Position numbers and translations under genes: made by a program. Source: Pullilachnospira sp963929535 (GTDB lineage: Bacteria > Bacillota > Clostridia > Lachnospirales > Lachnospiraceae). Taken from it: DNA of 64,000 nt. The DNA is taken from assembly GCA_963929535.1 (NCBI GenBank), contig CAWVIZ010000014.1:248001-312000 (forward strand), read 5' to 3'. The notes under the pieces are model-generated. The model was not told where the DNA came from. It was given only the letters and a program-made list of their open reading frames with translations, and did no database searches. Numbering within the stretch: the first letter of the stretch is position 1; each line of letters opens with the position of its first letter. This document shows, in pieces, positions 25,930 through 33,742 of the stretch.

Positions 25930-27186
25930 TTGGGCGAAATTATCATAGAGGGCGGACGCCCTCTTTCAGGCAGTGTAAAGATCCAGGGCTCCAAGAATGC
26001 GGCCCTTCCCATGATGGCCGCGGCCCTGCTGCACGATGGCGAAGTCATCCTTCATAACTGTCCCAGGATCGCGGATGTATTTTCCATGGAAAGAATCCTG
26101 AAAAGCCTGGGCGCCGAGACCGGATGGGAGGATCATACCCTGCGCATTTCCTGCAGGAATGTTCAGGATACGCTGATTGACGGGGAAACGGCCAGAAGCA
26201 TGCGTTCCTCTGTGATCCTGATGGGAAGCATGCTGGGAAGGACGGGGAGGATCTGTATCGCTTCTCCGGGAGGATGTACCATCGGGAGACGGCCGGTGGA
26301 TCTGCACCTGAAGGCTTTTGAAGCCATGGGAGCCCGGGTGAACCAGGAAGGCGGTATGCTGTGCGCTGTCAGTTCCGGGAGGCTGGAGGGAGCCCGGGTG
26401 GAATTCCCCATATCCAGCGTAGGGGCCACAGAAAACGGAATCCTGGCGGCAGTGAGGGCCAGAGGGACCACTTATCTGGAAAACTGTGCGCTGGAGCCGG
26501 AAATCTATCATCTCTGCCGGCTGCTGCAGGCTATGGGGGCGGAGATCGGAGGGGTGGGAACCAGGAGCCTGCGGATCCGGGGAGTTGGGGCTCTGCGGAA
26601 TGCGGAATACCAGGTGCCGCCGGACCGGATCGTGGCGGGAACCTATCTGTATGCGGCGGCAGCCACCCGGGGAACCGTGACCCTGGAAAATCCGCCTTTG
26701 GGAGAGATTGCTTCTATTATAGAAGTGTACGAGAAAATGGGTGGACAATGGGAGATAAACGGTGGTAAACTAGTAGCGGACGCATCGGGTGTGGGACGCA
26801 TGGTGGCATTTACAAAAACGCAATGCTATCCGGGTTTTCCCACAGATATGCAGTCTATGCTGATGGCGGTGCTGCTGACGATTCCCGGACAGGGGAGGAT
26901 CCGGGAAGAAATTTTTGAGGACCGGTTCAAGGCTGCGGAGGAATTCCGGAAGCTGGGAGCGAGGATCCGTGTGGAGGGCCGGGACGCCTGGATTGAAGGA
27001 GGCTATCCGCTTACAGGAACGCAGGTACTGGCCAGGGATCTTCGCGGCGGAGCAGCGCTTGCGGCAGCGGGCCTGGCGGCGCAGGGAACTACAGTGATCC
27101 GGGATTCCGGCTTCGTGGAACGGGGATATGAAGCGATTGATAAGGATCTGGAGGCTCTTGGAGCCAGAATCCGTATGAAGAGGTAG
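25930..27186 (+). CDS. murA: UDP-N-acetylglucosamine 1-carboxyvinyltransferase MurA
   Basis: First committed step of peptidoglycan synthesis: transfers enolpyruvate from PEP to UDP-GlcNAc; target of fosfomycin. 418 residues with the EPSP synthase-like double fold. The N-terminal IEGGRPLSGSVKIQGSKNAALP is diagnostic, and the PEP-reactive cysteine is Cys116 in GGCTIGRRPVDLH. The gene starts with TTG at 25930, supported by CGGGAGA at 25916-25922 and by the position of the conserved N-terminus; the ATG at 25925 is out of frame. 23 bp after ftsW, so same operon. Confidence 0.95.
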   Translation: MGEIIIEGGRPLSGSVKIQGSKNAALPMMAAALLHDGEVILHNCPRIADVFSMERILKSLGAETGWEDHTLRISCRNVQDTLIDGETARSMRSSVILMGSMLGRTGRICIASPGGCTIGRRPVDLHLKAFEAMGARVNQEGGMLCAVSSGRLEGARVEFPISSVGATENGILAAVRARGTTYLENCALEPEIYHLCRLLQAMGAEIGGVGTRSLRIRGVGALRNAEYQVPPDRIVAGTYLYAAAATRGTVTLENPPLGEIASIIEVYEKMGGQWEINGGKLVADASGVGRMVAFTKTQCYPGFPTDMQSMLMAVLLTIPGQGRIREEIFEDRFKAAEEFRKLGARIRVEGRDAWIEGGYPLTGTQVLARDLRGGAALAAAGLAAQGTTVIRDSGFVERGYEAIDKDLEALGARIRMKR

Positions 27187-27196
27187 CGGTGAATAC

Positions 27197-28672
27197 ATGA
27201 AAAGACATTTTAGGATAGCGTTGACAAAGGATGGGAAAAAGCTGGTGGCCGGTGTGGCGGCTGGAGTCGTTCTGCTGGCCATTCTGCTGTTTTTCGCTCT
27301 GTTCAAGGTGGATACGGTCCTGGTGGTGGGAAGCACCAGGTACTCAGATGAGGAGATCCGCCAGATGGCTCTGGACAGTCCGCTGGATACCAACACCCTG
27401 TTGGCTGTCCTTTTTCACAGCCATATCCAGGCGGAGGATATCGCCTTTGTGGAATCCTTTGATCTGGAGCGTCTGGACAGCCATACGCTGAGGATCCATG
27501 TCAACGAGAAGCAGATCGTGGGTTACGTGGTCAAGGATGATACCAAGATGTATTTTGATAAAGACGGCTACGTAGTGGAGAGCGAGGCGCAGACGGACGA
27601 GGAAAAGACGGATCCGGAGGCACAGCTTCAGGAACTGGAAACTCTGCGCCAGGAGATGGAGGCGCAGCAGGCGGCCGATGCCCAGCAGGAAGCAGAGGGA
27701 GAGGATGAGGCTGAAGAAGAAAGTCAGCAGGAGGAGACCCAGCAGCAGGAACTGGAAGTGCTGGAACCGGAGGTGGTGACCAGCAATGATGATGCCACGG
27801 AATTCAGGGCTGCCGTTACGGATGTGCCCATGGTCCTGGGAATTACCACAGGGGATGTGCTTATAGGGCAGAAGATCTCCGTGGAGAATGACAGCATCTT
27901 TAATACGATCCTGGGAATTACCCGAATGGTGGAGAAATACCAGATCCTTCCGGAATGTGTGTTCTTTGATCAGGATTACAATATCACCATGGTATATAAT
28001 GAAGGGCGGGTACACTGCCAGCTGGGACAGGACACGCTGCTGGAGGAAAAGATCACCCGGGTGGCTGCTATTCTGCCCAAGCTGGAGAACCAGACAGGAA
28101 TCCTGCATTTGGAGGATTATGCGGAGGACACCACCAATATCATATTCTCTCAGGAGCCGCTGTATACTTTGAAGCTGGCAGTGGCCCAGGCGCAGGGACT
28201 TCTGGATGACGCCGTCCAGGCGGAAGACGGACAGGACCAGACCGGCGATACGTCAGAGGGAGCCGGAACGGAAGATGGCCAGAGCAGTGACGCGTCAGGC
28301 GAGCCATCGGAGGGAGCCGGAACGGAAGATGGCCAGAGCAGTGACACGTCAGGCGAGCCATCGGAGGGAGCCGGAACGGAAGACGGCCAGGGCAGTGACA
28401 CGTCAGGCGATACGTCAGAGGAGGAGGGAACGGGAAGCGGTCAGGACAGCGACACATCGCAGGAAGATCAGACAGAATCCGGAACAGGAAGCGGTCAGAG
28501 CGGCGATAGATCGGAGGGCGGCCAGACAGAATCCGGAACGGAAGACGGCCAGGCAGGAACACAGACAGGTTCCCAGAGCGGAGGAACCGGAGAACAGGAT
28601 GGTACCCTGGGGCAGAACGGGACCGGGGTCACAGACCTGGTGGGCGGTTCAGAGTCACAGACTCAGCAGTAA
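27197..28672 (+). CDS. ftsQ: Cell division protein FtsQ/DivIB with acidic insert and repeat tail
   Basis: Bitopic divisome scaffold. 491 residues, much longer than usual (about 260). Cytoplasmic start, one membrane helix (about 16-36) and a POTRA domain (about 37-105, FKVDTVLVVGSTRYSDEEI). A Glu/Gln-rich insert follows (about 130-190) within the beta domain, which resumes at about 200-350. The C-terminal tail (from about 350) is low-complexity, containing four 18-residue repeats of the SEGAGTEDGQSSDTSGEP type (28253-28468). Position between murA and ftsZ supports the name. Tail and insert are extracellular. Confidence 0.88.
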   Translation: MKRHFRIALTKDGKKLVAGVAAGVVLLAILLFFALFKVDTVLVVGSTRYSDEEIRQMALDSPLDTNTLLAVLFHSHIQAEDIAFVESFDLERLDSHTLRIHVNEKQIVGYVVKDDTKMYFDKDGYVVESEAQTDEEKTDPEAQLQELETLRQEMEAQQAADAQQEAEGEDEAEEESQQEETQQQELEVLEPEVVTSNDDATEFRAAVTDVPMVLGITTGDVLIGQKISVENDSIFNTILGITRMVEKYQILPECVFFDQDYNITMVYNEGRVHCQLGQDTLLEEKITRVAAILPKLENQTGILHLEDYAEDTTNIIFSQEPLYTLKLAVAQAQGLLDDAVQAEDGQDQTGDTSEGAGTEDGQSSDASGEPSEGAGTEDGQSSDTSGEPSEGAGTEDGQGSDTSGDTSEEEGTGSGQDSDTSQEDQTESGTGSGQSGDRSEGGQTESGTEDGQAGTQTGSQSGGTGEQDGTLGQNGTGVTDLVGGSESQTQQ

Positions 28673-28768
28673 AATGCGGAGGATCCCCTTTGGGGCAAAG
28701 CAGATCTGCAGGGCTGCGGCGGTACCCATCTGACTTGGGTGGACGTTTTACCTGTAAAAAATGTATTA

Positions 28769-28813
28769 ATTTCGCAAAAAATAGTTGCGAAATCCAGGAG
28801 AAAATTATATTAT
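28769..28813 (+). promoter_or_regulatory. ftsZ promoter with overlapping palindromic operator candidate
   Basis: TTGCGA (28785-28790), a 17-bp spacer and TATTAT (28808-28813) form a possible sigma-A promoter. A perfect 9-bp inverted repeat, ATTTCGCAA (28769-28777) and TTGCGAAAT (28785-28793), overlaps the -35. This looks like a binding site for a dimeric repressor or activator; the protein is unknown. Confidence 0.6.
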
Positions 28814-28897
28814 AGTCTATATGTAACTTAACAGAAAAAGACAAAAGAATCCGAAATGGAATAATAGATTGCGTTAAGCGGAGAAGGAGGAAGTACT

Positions 28898-30067
28898 TTG
28901 TTAGAGATTATGACAAATGAAGCGGAGTCTTCTGCAAAGATTATCGTTGTCGGGGTAGGCGGTGCCGGTAATAATGCAGTGAACCGCATGGTAGAGGAAA
29001 CCATCGGCGGAGTAGAATTCGTAGGAGTGAATACAGATAAGCAGGCCCTGACACTTTGCAAGGCCCCCACGGTACTGCAGATCGGCGAGAAGCTGACCAA
29101 GGGACTGGGAGCAGGAGCAAAGCCGGAGATCGGCGAAAAGGCCGCAGAAGAGAGTGTGGAGGAGATCCGCCAGCTTCTGGAGGGAGCAGATATGGTATTT
29201 GTAACCTGTGGTATGGGCGGAGGAACCGGAACAGGAGCTGCGCCTATCGTGGCAGGTATTGCCAAGGAAATGGGAATCCTCACCGTTGGCGTTGTGACAA
29301 AGCCCTTCCGTTTTGAAGCCAAGACCCGCATGAGCAATGCCCTGATGGGAATTGAAAAGCTGAAAGACAATGTGGACACTCTGATCGTGATCCCCAATGA
29401 CAAACTGCTGGAAATCGTAGACCGCCGGACAAGCATGCCGGAGGCTTTGAAGAAAGCCGATGAAGTGCTGCAGCAGGCAGTACAGGGAATCACCGATCTG
29501 ATCAATATGCCGGCTCTGATCAACCTGGATTTTGCGGATGTACAGACCGTTATGAAGGACAAGGGAATCGCCCATATCGGAATCGGAGAGGCCAAGGGAG
29601 ACGACAAGGCGCTGGAAGCAGTACAGCAGGCAGTTGCCAGTCCTCTGCTGGAGACTACCATCCAGGGCGCAAGCCATGTGATCATCAATATTTCCGGAGA
29701 TATTTCTCTGATGGATGCCAACGACGCAGCAAGCTACGTGCAGAGCCTGACAGGAGAGGATACCAATATTATCTTCGGTGCCATGTATGATGATTCCGCT
29801 GTAGACGCAGCGAGAATTACAGTGATCGCCACAGGGCTGAATGATGCTACGGCCAAGCAGCCCAGCGTCAGTAAGGCTTCCTCTCTCCAGACGAAGCCGG
29901 TGGTGGAGCCCAGGAAGGAAGAGAGGCCGGTTCAGCCGGCGCCGTCTCAGCCGGCCCAGGGGCTGACGATGCCCAATTTCCAGATGCCTAAGACATCTGG
30001 CGCGCCTACTGCCAGCAGTATTCCCAAAAAGGATATCCAGATTCCGGATTTCCTGAAAAGAAGATAA
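28898..30067 (+). CDS. ftsZ: Cell division GTPase FtsZ
   Basis: Tubulin homologue that forms the Z-ring. 389 residues. The N-terminal GTPase domain includes GVGGAGNNAVNRM and the tubulin signature GGGTGTG; T7-loop region NLDFADV. A variable linker (about 320-375) is followed by the conserved C-terminal peptide IQIPDFLKRR that binds FtsA or SepF. The start is TTG at 28898, with AAGGAGG at 28885-28891; an ATG four codons later is too far from that site. ftsA is absent here. Confidence 0.97.
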   Translation: MLEIMTNEAESSAKIIVVGVGGAGNNAVNRMVEETIGGVEFVGVNTDKQALTLCKAPTVLQIGEKLTKGLGAGAKPEIGEKAAEESVEEIRQLLEGADMVFVTCGMGGGTGTGAAPIVAGIAKEMGILTVGVVTKPFRFEAKTRMSNALMGIEKLKDNVDTLIVIPNDKLLEIVDRRTSMPEALKKADEVLQQAVQGITDLINMPALINLDFADVQTVMKDKGIAHIGIGEAKGDDKALEAVQQAVASPLLETTIQGASHVIINISGDISLMDANDAASYVQSLTGEDTNIIFGAMYDDSAVDAARITVIATGLNDATAKQPSVSKASSLQTKPVVEPRKEERPVQPAPSQPAQGLTMPNFQMPKTSGAPTASSIPKKDIQIPDFLKRR

Positions 30068-30115
30068 TCTGACGCAGTCAGGCCGGAAGACGGAACTGAT
30101 GCGATAAATTATGAC

Positions 30116-30194
30116 AAGGGAAAGCTGGCGAAGCGTGCTTTCCCTTGGTTTGAACAGACAGAAAAGCCGCGGAGTAATATCTGCGGCTTTTCTG
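30116..30194 (+). terminator. Two hairpins after ftsZ
   Basis: Hairpin 1: AAGGGAAAGC (30116-30125) / GCTTTCCCTT (30137-30146). Hairpin 2: CAGAAAAGCCGC (30159-30170) / GCGGCTTTTCTG (30183-30194). Both are perfect, but neither has a clean T-run beyond the stem. They probably attenuate or end the ftsZ transcript and protect its 3' end. A degenerate family C end lies just before (about 30073-30097). Confidence 0.5.
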
Positions 30195-30475
30195 TGCTTA
30201 TCCCCGGGAAGCGGGGGACTGCTGATCCTTTACTGGATCTTTCTGACATGGATCATTGTTTTCAAGATGGAGCTTACGTTTGGCGGCCTGCCGCATAGGA
30301 GGAGTCTGAATCTGATCCCGCTGGGAGCTTCTGTGATCGTCAACGGTGAGCTGGATTTCAGTGAGATCATTCAGAATGCGCTGGCATTCATTCCGTTTGG
30401 TGTTCTGATGCATGCGCTCTGGGAAGAAAAAACGGTCTTAAAGCAGATGCTTCCCATCGTGGGAACCAGCCTTTT

Positions 30476-30575
30476 ATTCCCGCGGGCAACGAGCCAAGCG
30501 GACATGCTTGCATGTCCATTTGGCGACTGCTGCGAGGGTCAAATGCCCCGTAGCTTGCTGCGGGGTCTTTGACTT
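30476..30575 (-). repeat. Dispersed repeat family A, copy A2, inside vanZ
   Basis: A reverse-complement match to A1 (6996-7126) almost without mismatch over ATTCCCGCGGGCAACGAGCC, the GGACATGC/GCATGTCC palindrome and GGCGACTGC...CGAGGG. An internal deletion follows, then GCGGGGTCTTTGACTT. 100 bp against 131 bp in A1. Confidence 0.85.
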
Positions 30576-30786
30576 GAGACCATGCAGTTTATCCTGGCCA
30601 TAGGAGCCAGTGATATCACGGATCTGATTTCCAATTCTCTGGGAGGATTGGCGGGGATCGGAATCGCGGCAGCCCTGGCCGGGATCTTCGGGAAAAACTG
30701 GAAGCGGCTGATCAATATCCTCTGCCTGGCAGGAGCATTGGGAATGCTCCTGCTGATCGGACTGCTGTTTGCCGCCAACTGGTAAA

Positions 30787-31656
30787 TCACTTAAAGAATT
30801 TTTCCCGGATCTCTTCCACCGGCATCTGCCGGCCGGTCCACAGGCGGAAGGCCTCGGCTCCCTGATGGAGAAGCATATACATTCCGTTGAAGGTTCTGCA
30901 TCCGGCAGCCCGGGCGGTTTTCAGAAGAAGAGTTTCCCGGGGATTATAGATGACATCCGCTACGGTCAGACCGGGGTGCAGCAGGGAGCTGTCCCGGATA
31001 ATGGAAGCGTCTGTGTCAGGCGCCATTCCCACGGAGGTGCCGTTGACCAGCAGATGGGACTGCCCCAGAGATGCGCGGAGAGCGGATTCGTCTCCATGGC
31101 GGAACAGACACACCTGACAGGAAGAAGAACTGTTCAGCTCCTCTGCGATGCGGCAGGCCCGTTCATAGAAACGGCTGGTGGGACGTACAAAAATATCCAG
31201 AGCGGCAGCGCCGTCCAAAGCCGCCTGTACAGCGATGGCAGTGGAAGCGCCGCCCATCCCCATCAGGGTAATGTGTTTGCCGGGAAGAGAAAAACCCTCT
31301 TCGGCGGCGGAGCGCCAGAAGCCGATGCCGTCGGTATTGTGTCCGGTGAGAATGCCGTTTTCACAGACGACTGTGTTTACCGCGCCGATGAGGCGGGCGG
31401 CGGGGGAGAGTTGGTCGCAGAGGGAAACCATCCTGTTTTTGCAGGGCATGGTCAGGTTAAAGCCCCGCGCGTTTACGGCCCGGAGCCCTTCCGCCACCAC
31501 GGGAAGCGTTTCCTCAGTGGTTTCCAGACAGAGATAAACATAATCCAGCCCCAGAAGCCGGAAGCTTTCGTTATGCATGAGAGGGGAAATACTGTGTGCC
31601 ACCGGACTGCCCAGAAGGGCGATGAGACCGGTGTGGCCGGTGATTGGTATTGTCAT
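30787..31656 (-). CDS. aroE: Shikimate dehydrogenase, YdiB-like branch
   Basis: NAD(P)-dependent reduction of 3-dehydroshikimate to shikimate, or of quinate in the YdiB type. 289 residues. The N-terminal substrate domain shows GSPVAHSISPLMHN and NLTMPCKNRM with the catalytic lysine; GHNTDG has the paired Asp. The Rossmann part has GMGGASTAIAVQAALDG. The NLTMPCK form, the GASTA motif and the C-terminal GMYMLLHQGAEAFRLWTG are closer to E. coli YdiB than to AroE. It is divergent from aroD, and in E. coli ydiB neighbours aroD. The minus-strand AAGGAG near 31667 precedes the ATG. Confidence 0.93.
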   Translation of the reverse strand: MTIPITGHTGLIALLGSPVAHSISPLMHNESFRLLGLDYVYLCLETTEETLPVVAEGLRAVNARGFNLTMPCKNRMVSLCDQLSPAARLIGAVNTVVCENGILTGHNTDGIGFWRSAAEEGFSLPGKHITLMGMGGASTAIAVQAALDGAAALDIFVRPTSRFYERACRIAEELNSSSSCQVCLFRHGDESALRASLGQSHLLVNGTSVGMAPDTDASIIRDSSLLHPGLTVADVIYNPRETLLLKTARAAGCRTFNGMYMLLHQGAEAFRLWTGRQMPVEEIREKFFK

Positions 31657-31670
31657 GGCAAACTCCTTAT

Positions 31671-31699
31671 ATTATAATAAACGTGACTGTTTTGGACAG
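31671..31699 (-). promoter_or_regulatory. Promoter of aroE (minus strand)
   Basis: On the minus strand CTGTCC, a 17-bp spacer and a perfect TATAAT (plus coordinates 31694-31699 and 31671-31676). The leader before the aroE start would be very short, about 10 nt, and contains the Shine-Dalgarno. Confidence 0.6.
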
Positions 31700-31743
31700 C
31701 CCAAACCAGTGTCAGGAACAGAAAAGCAGCGCATAGGTGCTGC

Positions 31744-31788
31744 TGCGGAGGGCTGACGCCCCGTATGCTTGCATCGGGGTCTTTGACT
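31744..31788 (-). repeat. Dispersed repeat family A, partial copy A3
   Basis: GCGGAGGGCTGACGCCCCGTATGCTTGCATCGGGGTCTTTGAC matches the last 45 bp of A2, with the same closing CGGGGTCTTTGAC and the same CCCCG...CGGGG hairpin. It lies in the divergent gap between aroE and aroD. Confidence 0.65.
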
Positions 31789-31838
31789 ATCATACCATGA
31801 ATACCAGAGAATGCAAAGCAGGAAATGCGGGAGGAATC

Positions 31839-32687
31839 ATGAAAGAAGTTATTCTAAAAAATGTTATTTTGGGAAGCGGCATTCCCAAAATCTGCGTGCC
31901 GGTGACGGGAAGAACGGAAGAAGAGATCTTTTTTCAGGCCCGTAAGGCAGCGCAGGAGAAACCGGATCTGCTGGAGTGGAGGGCGGATGCCTGGGAAGGA
32001 CTGAAGGGAACGGATATCCGAAAGCCGTGGAAGGATCAGGCAGGAGAGGAAAACGGGAAGAGATCGGAGCAGGCGGGAAATACAGCGGAAAGTATGGCAG
32101 AAATCCTGAAGGGTTTGAGAGACATATTGGGACAGATTCCGATTATTTTCACGGTGAGAACCGACAGAGAAGGCGGGATGTGGCATGGTTCGACAAATCA
32201 TTATGTCAACATTCTGCTGGAGGCGTCGAAATGTCCGGAAGCTGATCTGGTGGATGTGGAGCTTTTTGGGGATGTTCCCCGGATGCGGGAGCTGATCCCC
32301 CGGATCCAGGCGGAAGGAAAAAAGGTGATCGCTTCCAATCACCATTTTTCAGAAACGCCTGCCTCCCAAGTTATGAAAACCATCCTGGATGAGATGGAGG
32401 AAGCGGGAGCCGATATCCGGAAGCTGGCGGTGATGCCTGCCAGTCCGGAGGATGTACTGCGTCTGCTGGAGGTTACCCGTCAGGCGTCGGAGGAAGAAAA
32501 GGCTCCGGTGATCACCATGTCCATGGGATCCCTTGGGGCGGTAAGCCGCGTCTGCGGACAGGTATTCGGCTCCTGTGTCACTTTTGGAACCGTGGGGCAG
32601 GCTTCCGCTCCCGGACAGCTGGAGCTGTCCGCGCTGCGAAGAATTCTGCGGGCGCTGCAGCCGGCCAGTCCGGAGCCTGAGAGCTGA
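31839..32687 (+). CDS. aroD: Type I 3-dehydroquinate dehydratase
   Basis: Schiff-base enzyme converting 3-dehydroquinate to 3-dehydroshikimate. 282 residues, TIM barrel. LLEWRADAWEG carries the substrate-binding Glu-x-Arg. The catalytic His is in SNHHFSETP and the Schiff-base Lys in IRKLAVMP. A 25-30 residue Lys/Glu-rich insert (about 65-90) makes it longer than E. coli AroD (252). GGAGGA at 31830-31835 fixes the ATG at 31839; the frame is open upstream only because of the repeat there. It ends just before a terminator. Confidence 0.95.
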   Translation: MKEVILKNVILGSGIPKICVPVTGRTEEEIFFQARKAAQEKPDLLEWRADAWEGLKGTDIRKPWKDQAGEENGKRSEQAGNTAESMAEILKGLRDILGQIPIIFTVRTDREGGMWHGSTNHYVNILLEASKCPEADLVDVELFGDVPRMRELIPRIQAEGKKVIASNHHFSETPASQVMKTILDEMEEAGADIRKLAVMPASPEDVLRLLEVTRQASEEEKAPVITMSMGSLGAVSRVCGQVFGSCVTFGTVGQASAPGQLELSALRRILRALQPASPEPES

Positions 32688-32758
32688 AAGCTGTGCTGCT
32701 GCCAAGATTCTGCCGGGAATACCTGTGGCTGTTTACATAAAAAAGAGAAATAAGGGAA

Positions 32759-32798
32759 GGGGCTGTCGAGAAGATCCAGATTCCGACAGTCCCTTTTT
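32759..32798 (+). terminator. Terminator of aroD, overlapping Spo0A-box-like sequences
   Basis: Stem GGGGCTGTCG (32759-32768) / CGACAGTCCC (32784-32793) with one G-U pair, followed by TTTTT. The T-run forms the first bases of the next promoter's -35, and the stem contains both 0A-box-like sequences. Confidence 0.85.
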
Positions 32799-32829
32799 GA
32801 CAAAATTAACACCCCCTATCCCCTATAAT
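32764..32829 (+). promoter_or_regulatory. spoIIG-type promoter with long spacer and candidate Spo0A boxes
   Basis: Consensus TTGACA (32797-32802) and consensus TATAAT (32824-32829) are separated by 21 bp, too long for unaided sigma-A. The spoIIG promoter of Bacillus has the same design (22-bp spacer) and depends on Spo0A-phosphate. Two sequences close to the 0A box TGTCGAA lie just upstream: TGTCGAG (32764-32770, plus) and TGTCGGA (32782-32788, minus). Confidence 0.8.
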
Positions 32830-32881
32830 GGTACTTGCTTATTCCAGTAAGCGCGTATTTCACAGGGACAGGGGGTGTTTT

Positions 32882-33730
32882 GTGTATTATGAGGTCTATC
32901 TTGACGTCCTGTTCGTCGTGAATTTTGTGATGGATGTGTTTTTGCTCCGGCTTACGGGCAGACTTCTGGGCTGCACTGCCACGTGGCGAAGAAGTCTGAC
33001 GGGCGCTCTTTCGGGCGCGGCGGGAATCTGCCTGATGGCGGTATTCCCCCAGAGCCGGACAGTGAATACAATACTGATCCATGCGGTAATCAATACGATA
33101 ATGGTAAGGTTTGGATGCAACCTGAAAACATGGAAGGAGACTGCACAGGGGATCCTGGTCCTTTACGGAGCGGGATTCCTTCTGGGGGGAATGCTTCTGA
33201 TGCTTCGGAGATATACGGGCAGCAGAGGTGTATGTGCCTTTCTCCTGTCCGGCGCCGTAAGCTATGTACTCCTTGCAGCCGCAGTCCGGGTATCCGCCCG
33301 GGCGAAGAGAAAGCGGGCCCGCTTCTTCAGGGTCTGGCTGTACGCAAATGGGAAATGTCACGAAGGATGCGGTCTGTATGACACAGGAAACCAGCTTGCG
33401 GATCCGTCCACCGGAAAACCGGTGTGCATGGGAGAATTTCAGATTCTGGAGGATCTGCTGTCCGGGGAAACGCTGGAGGATCTGAAAGCGTTCTGGAGGG
33501 GAAGCTGCAGGGAAGGGAATTTTGGAAATCTCCATCCCAGGTTCCTTCCGTTTGCGGGAGCCGGCTGTGAGCAGGGCATTGCTCTGGCTGTGACTCTGGA
33601 CTATCTGTGTGTGGAGGGACAGGAGGTACATAAGGTGATCGTCCGTCCGGTGATCGCCTTTGCCGGAGAAAATAGTTCCTTTGCCGGGGACTATCAGGTG
33701 ATTCTTCATCCAAATCTAATAGACAGTTAG
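32882..33730 (+). CDS. spoIIGA: Sporulation sigma-E processing aspartic protease SpoIIGA
   Basis: Cleaves the pro-sequence of sigma-E in the mother cell after a signal from the forespore. 282 residues. The N-terminal half has about five membrane helices starting VYLDVLFVVNFVMDVFLL. The C-terminal protease domain has the active-site DTGN in GLYDTGNQL. The GTG start at 32882 is chosen because AGGGGGTG lies just upstream and because it gives the usual SpoIIGA N-terminus; the frame continues up to 32828 but would begin on the promoter -10. Followed after 12 bp by sigE. Confidence 0.93.
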   Translation: MYYEVYLDVLFVVNFVMDVFLLRLTGRLLGCTATWRRSLTGALSGAAGICLMAVFPQSRTVNTILIHAVINTIMVRFGCNLKTWKETAQGILVLYGAGFLLGGMLLMLRRYTGSRGVCAFLLSGAVSYVLLAAAVRVSARAKRKRARFFRVWLYANGKCHEGCGLYDTGNQLADPSTGKPVCMGEFQILEDLLSGETLEDLKAFWRGSCREGNFGNLHPRFLPFAGAGCEQGIALAVTLDYLCVEGQEVHKVIVRPVIAFAGENSSFAGDYQVILHPNLIDS

Positions 33731-33742
33731 GAGGAATTTCTT

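Larger units (their letters stand above)
30111..30785 (+). pseudogene. VanZ-family membrane protein gene split by a repeat insertion
   Basis: The first part ends with two VanZ-like blocks: YWIFLTWIIVFKME...SLNLIPLG and IQNALAFIPFGVLMHALW. The second part (from 30582) resumes with FILAIGASDITDLISNSLGG and a last membrane helix, exactly where VanZ proteins continue. Both parts are in the same frame. Between them lies repeat A2 (30476-30575), which brings an in-frame TGA at 30570-30572. The protein is therefore cut after about 150 residues. The 5' end is also doubtful: no Shine-Dalgarno precedes the ATG at 30111 and the early codons run through hairpins. Homology with VanZ is a recognition call. 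Confidence 0.75.
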
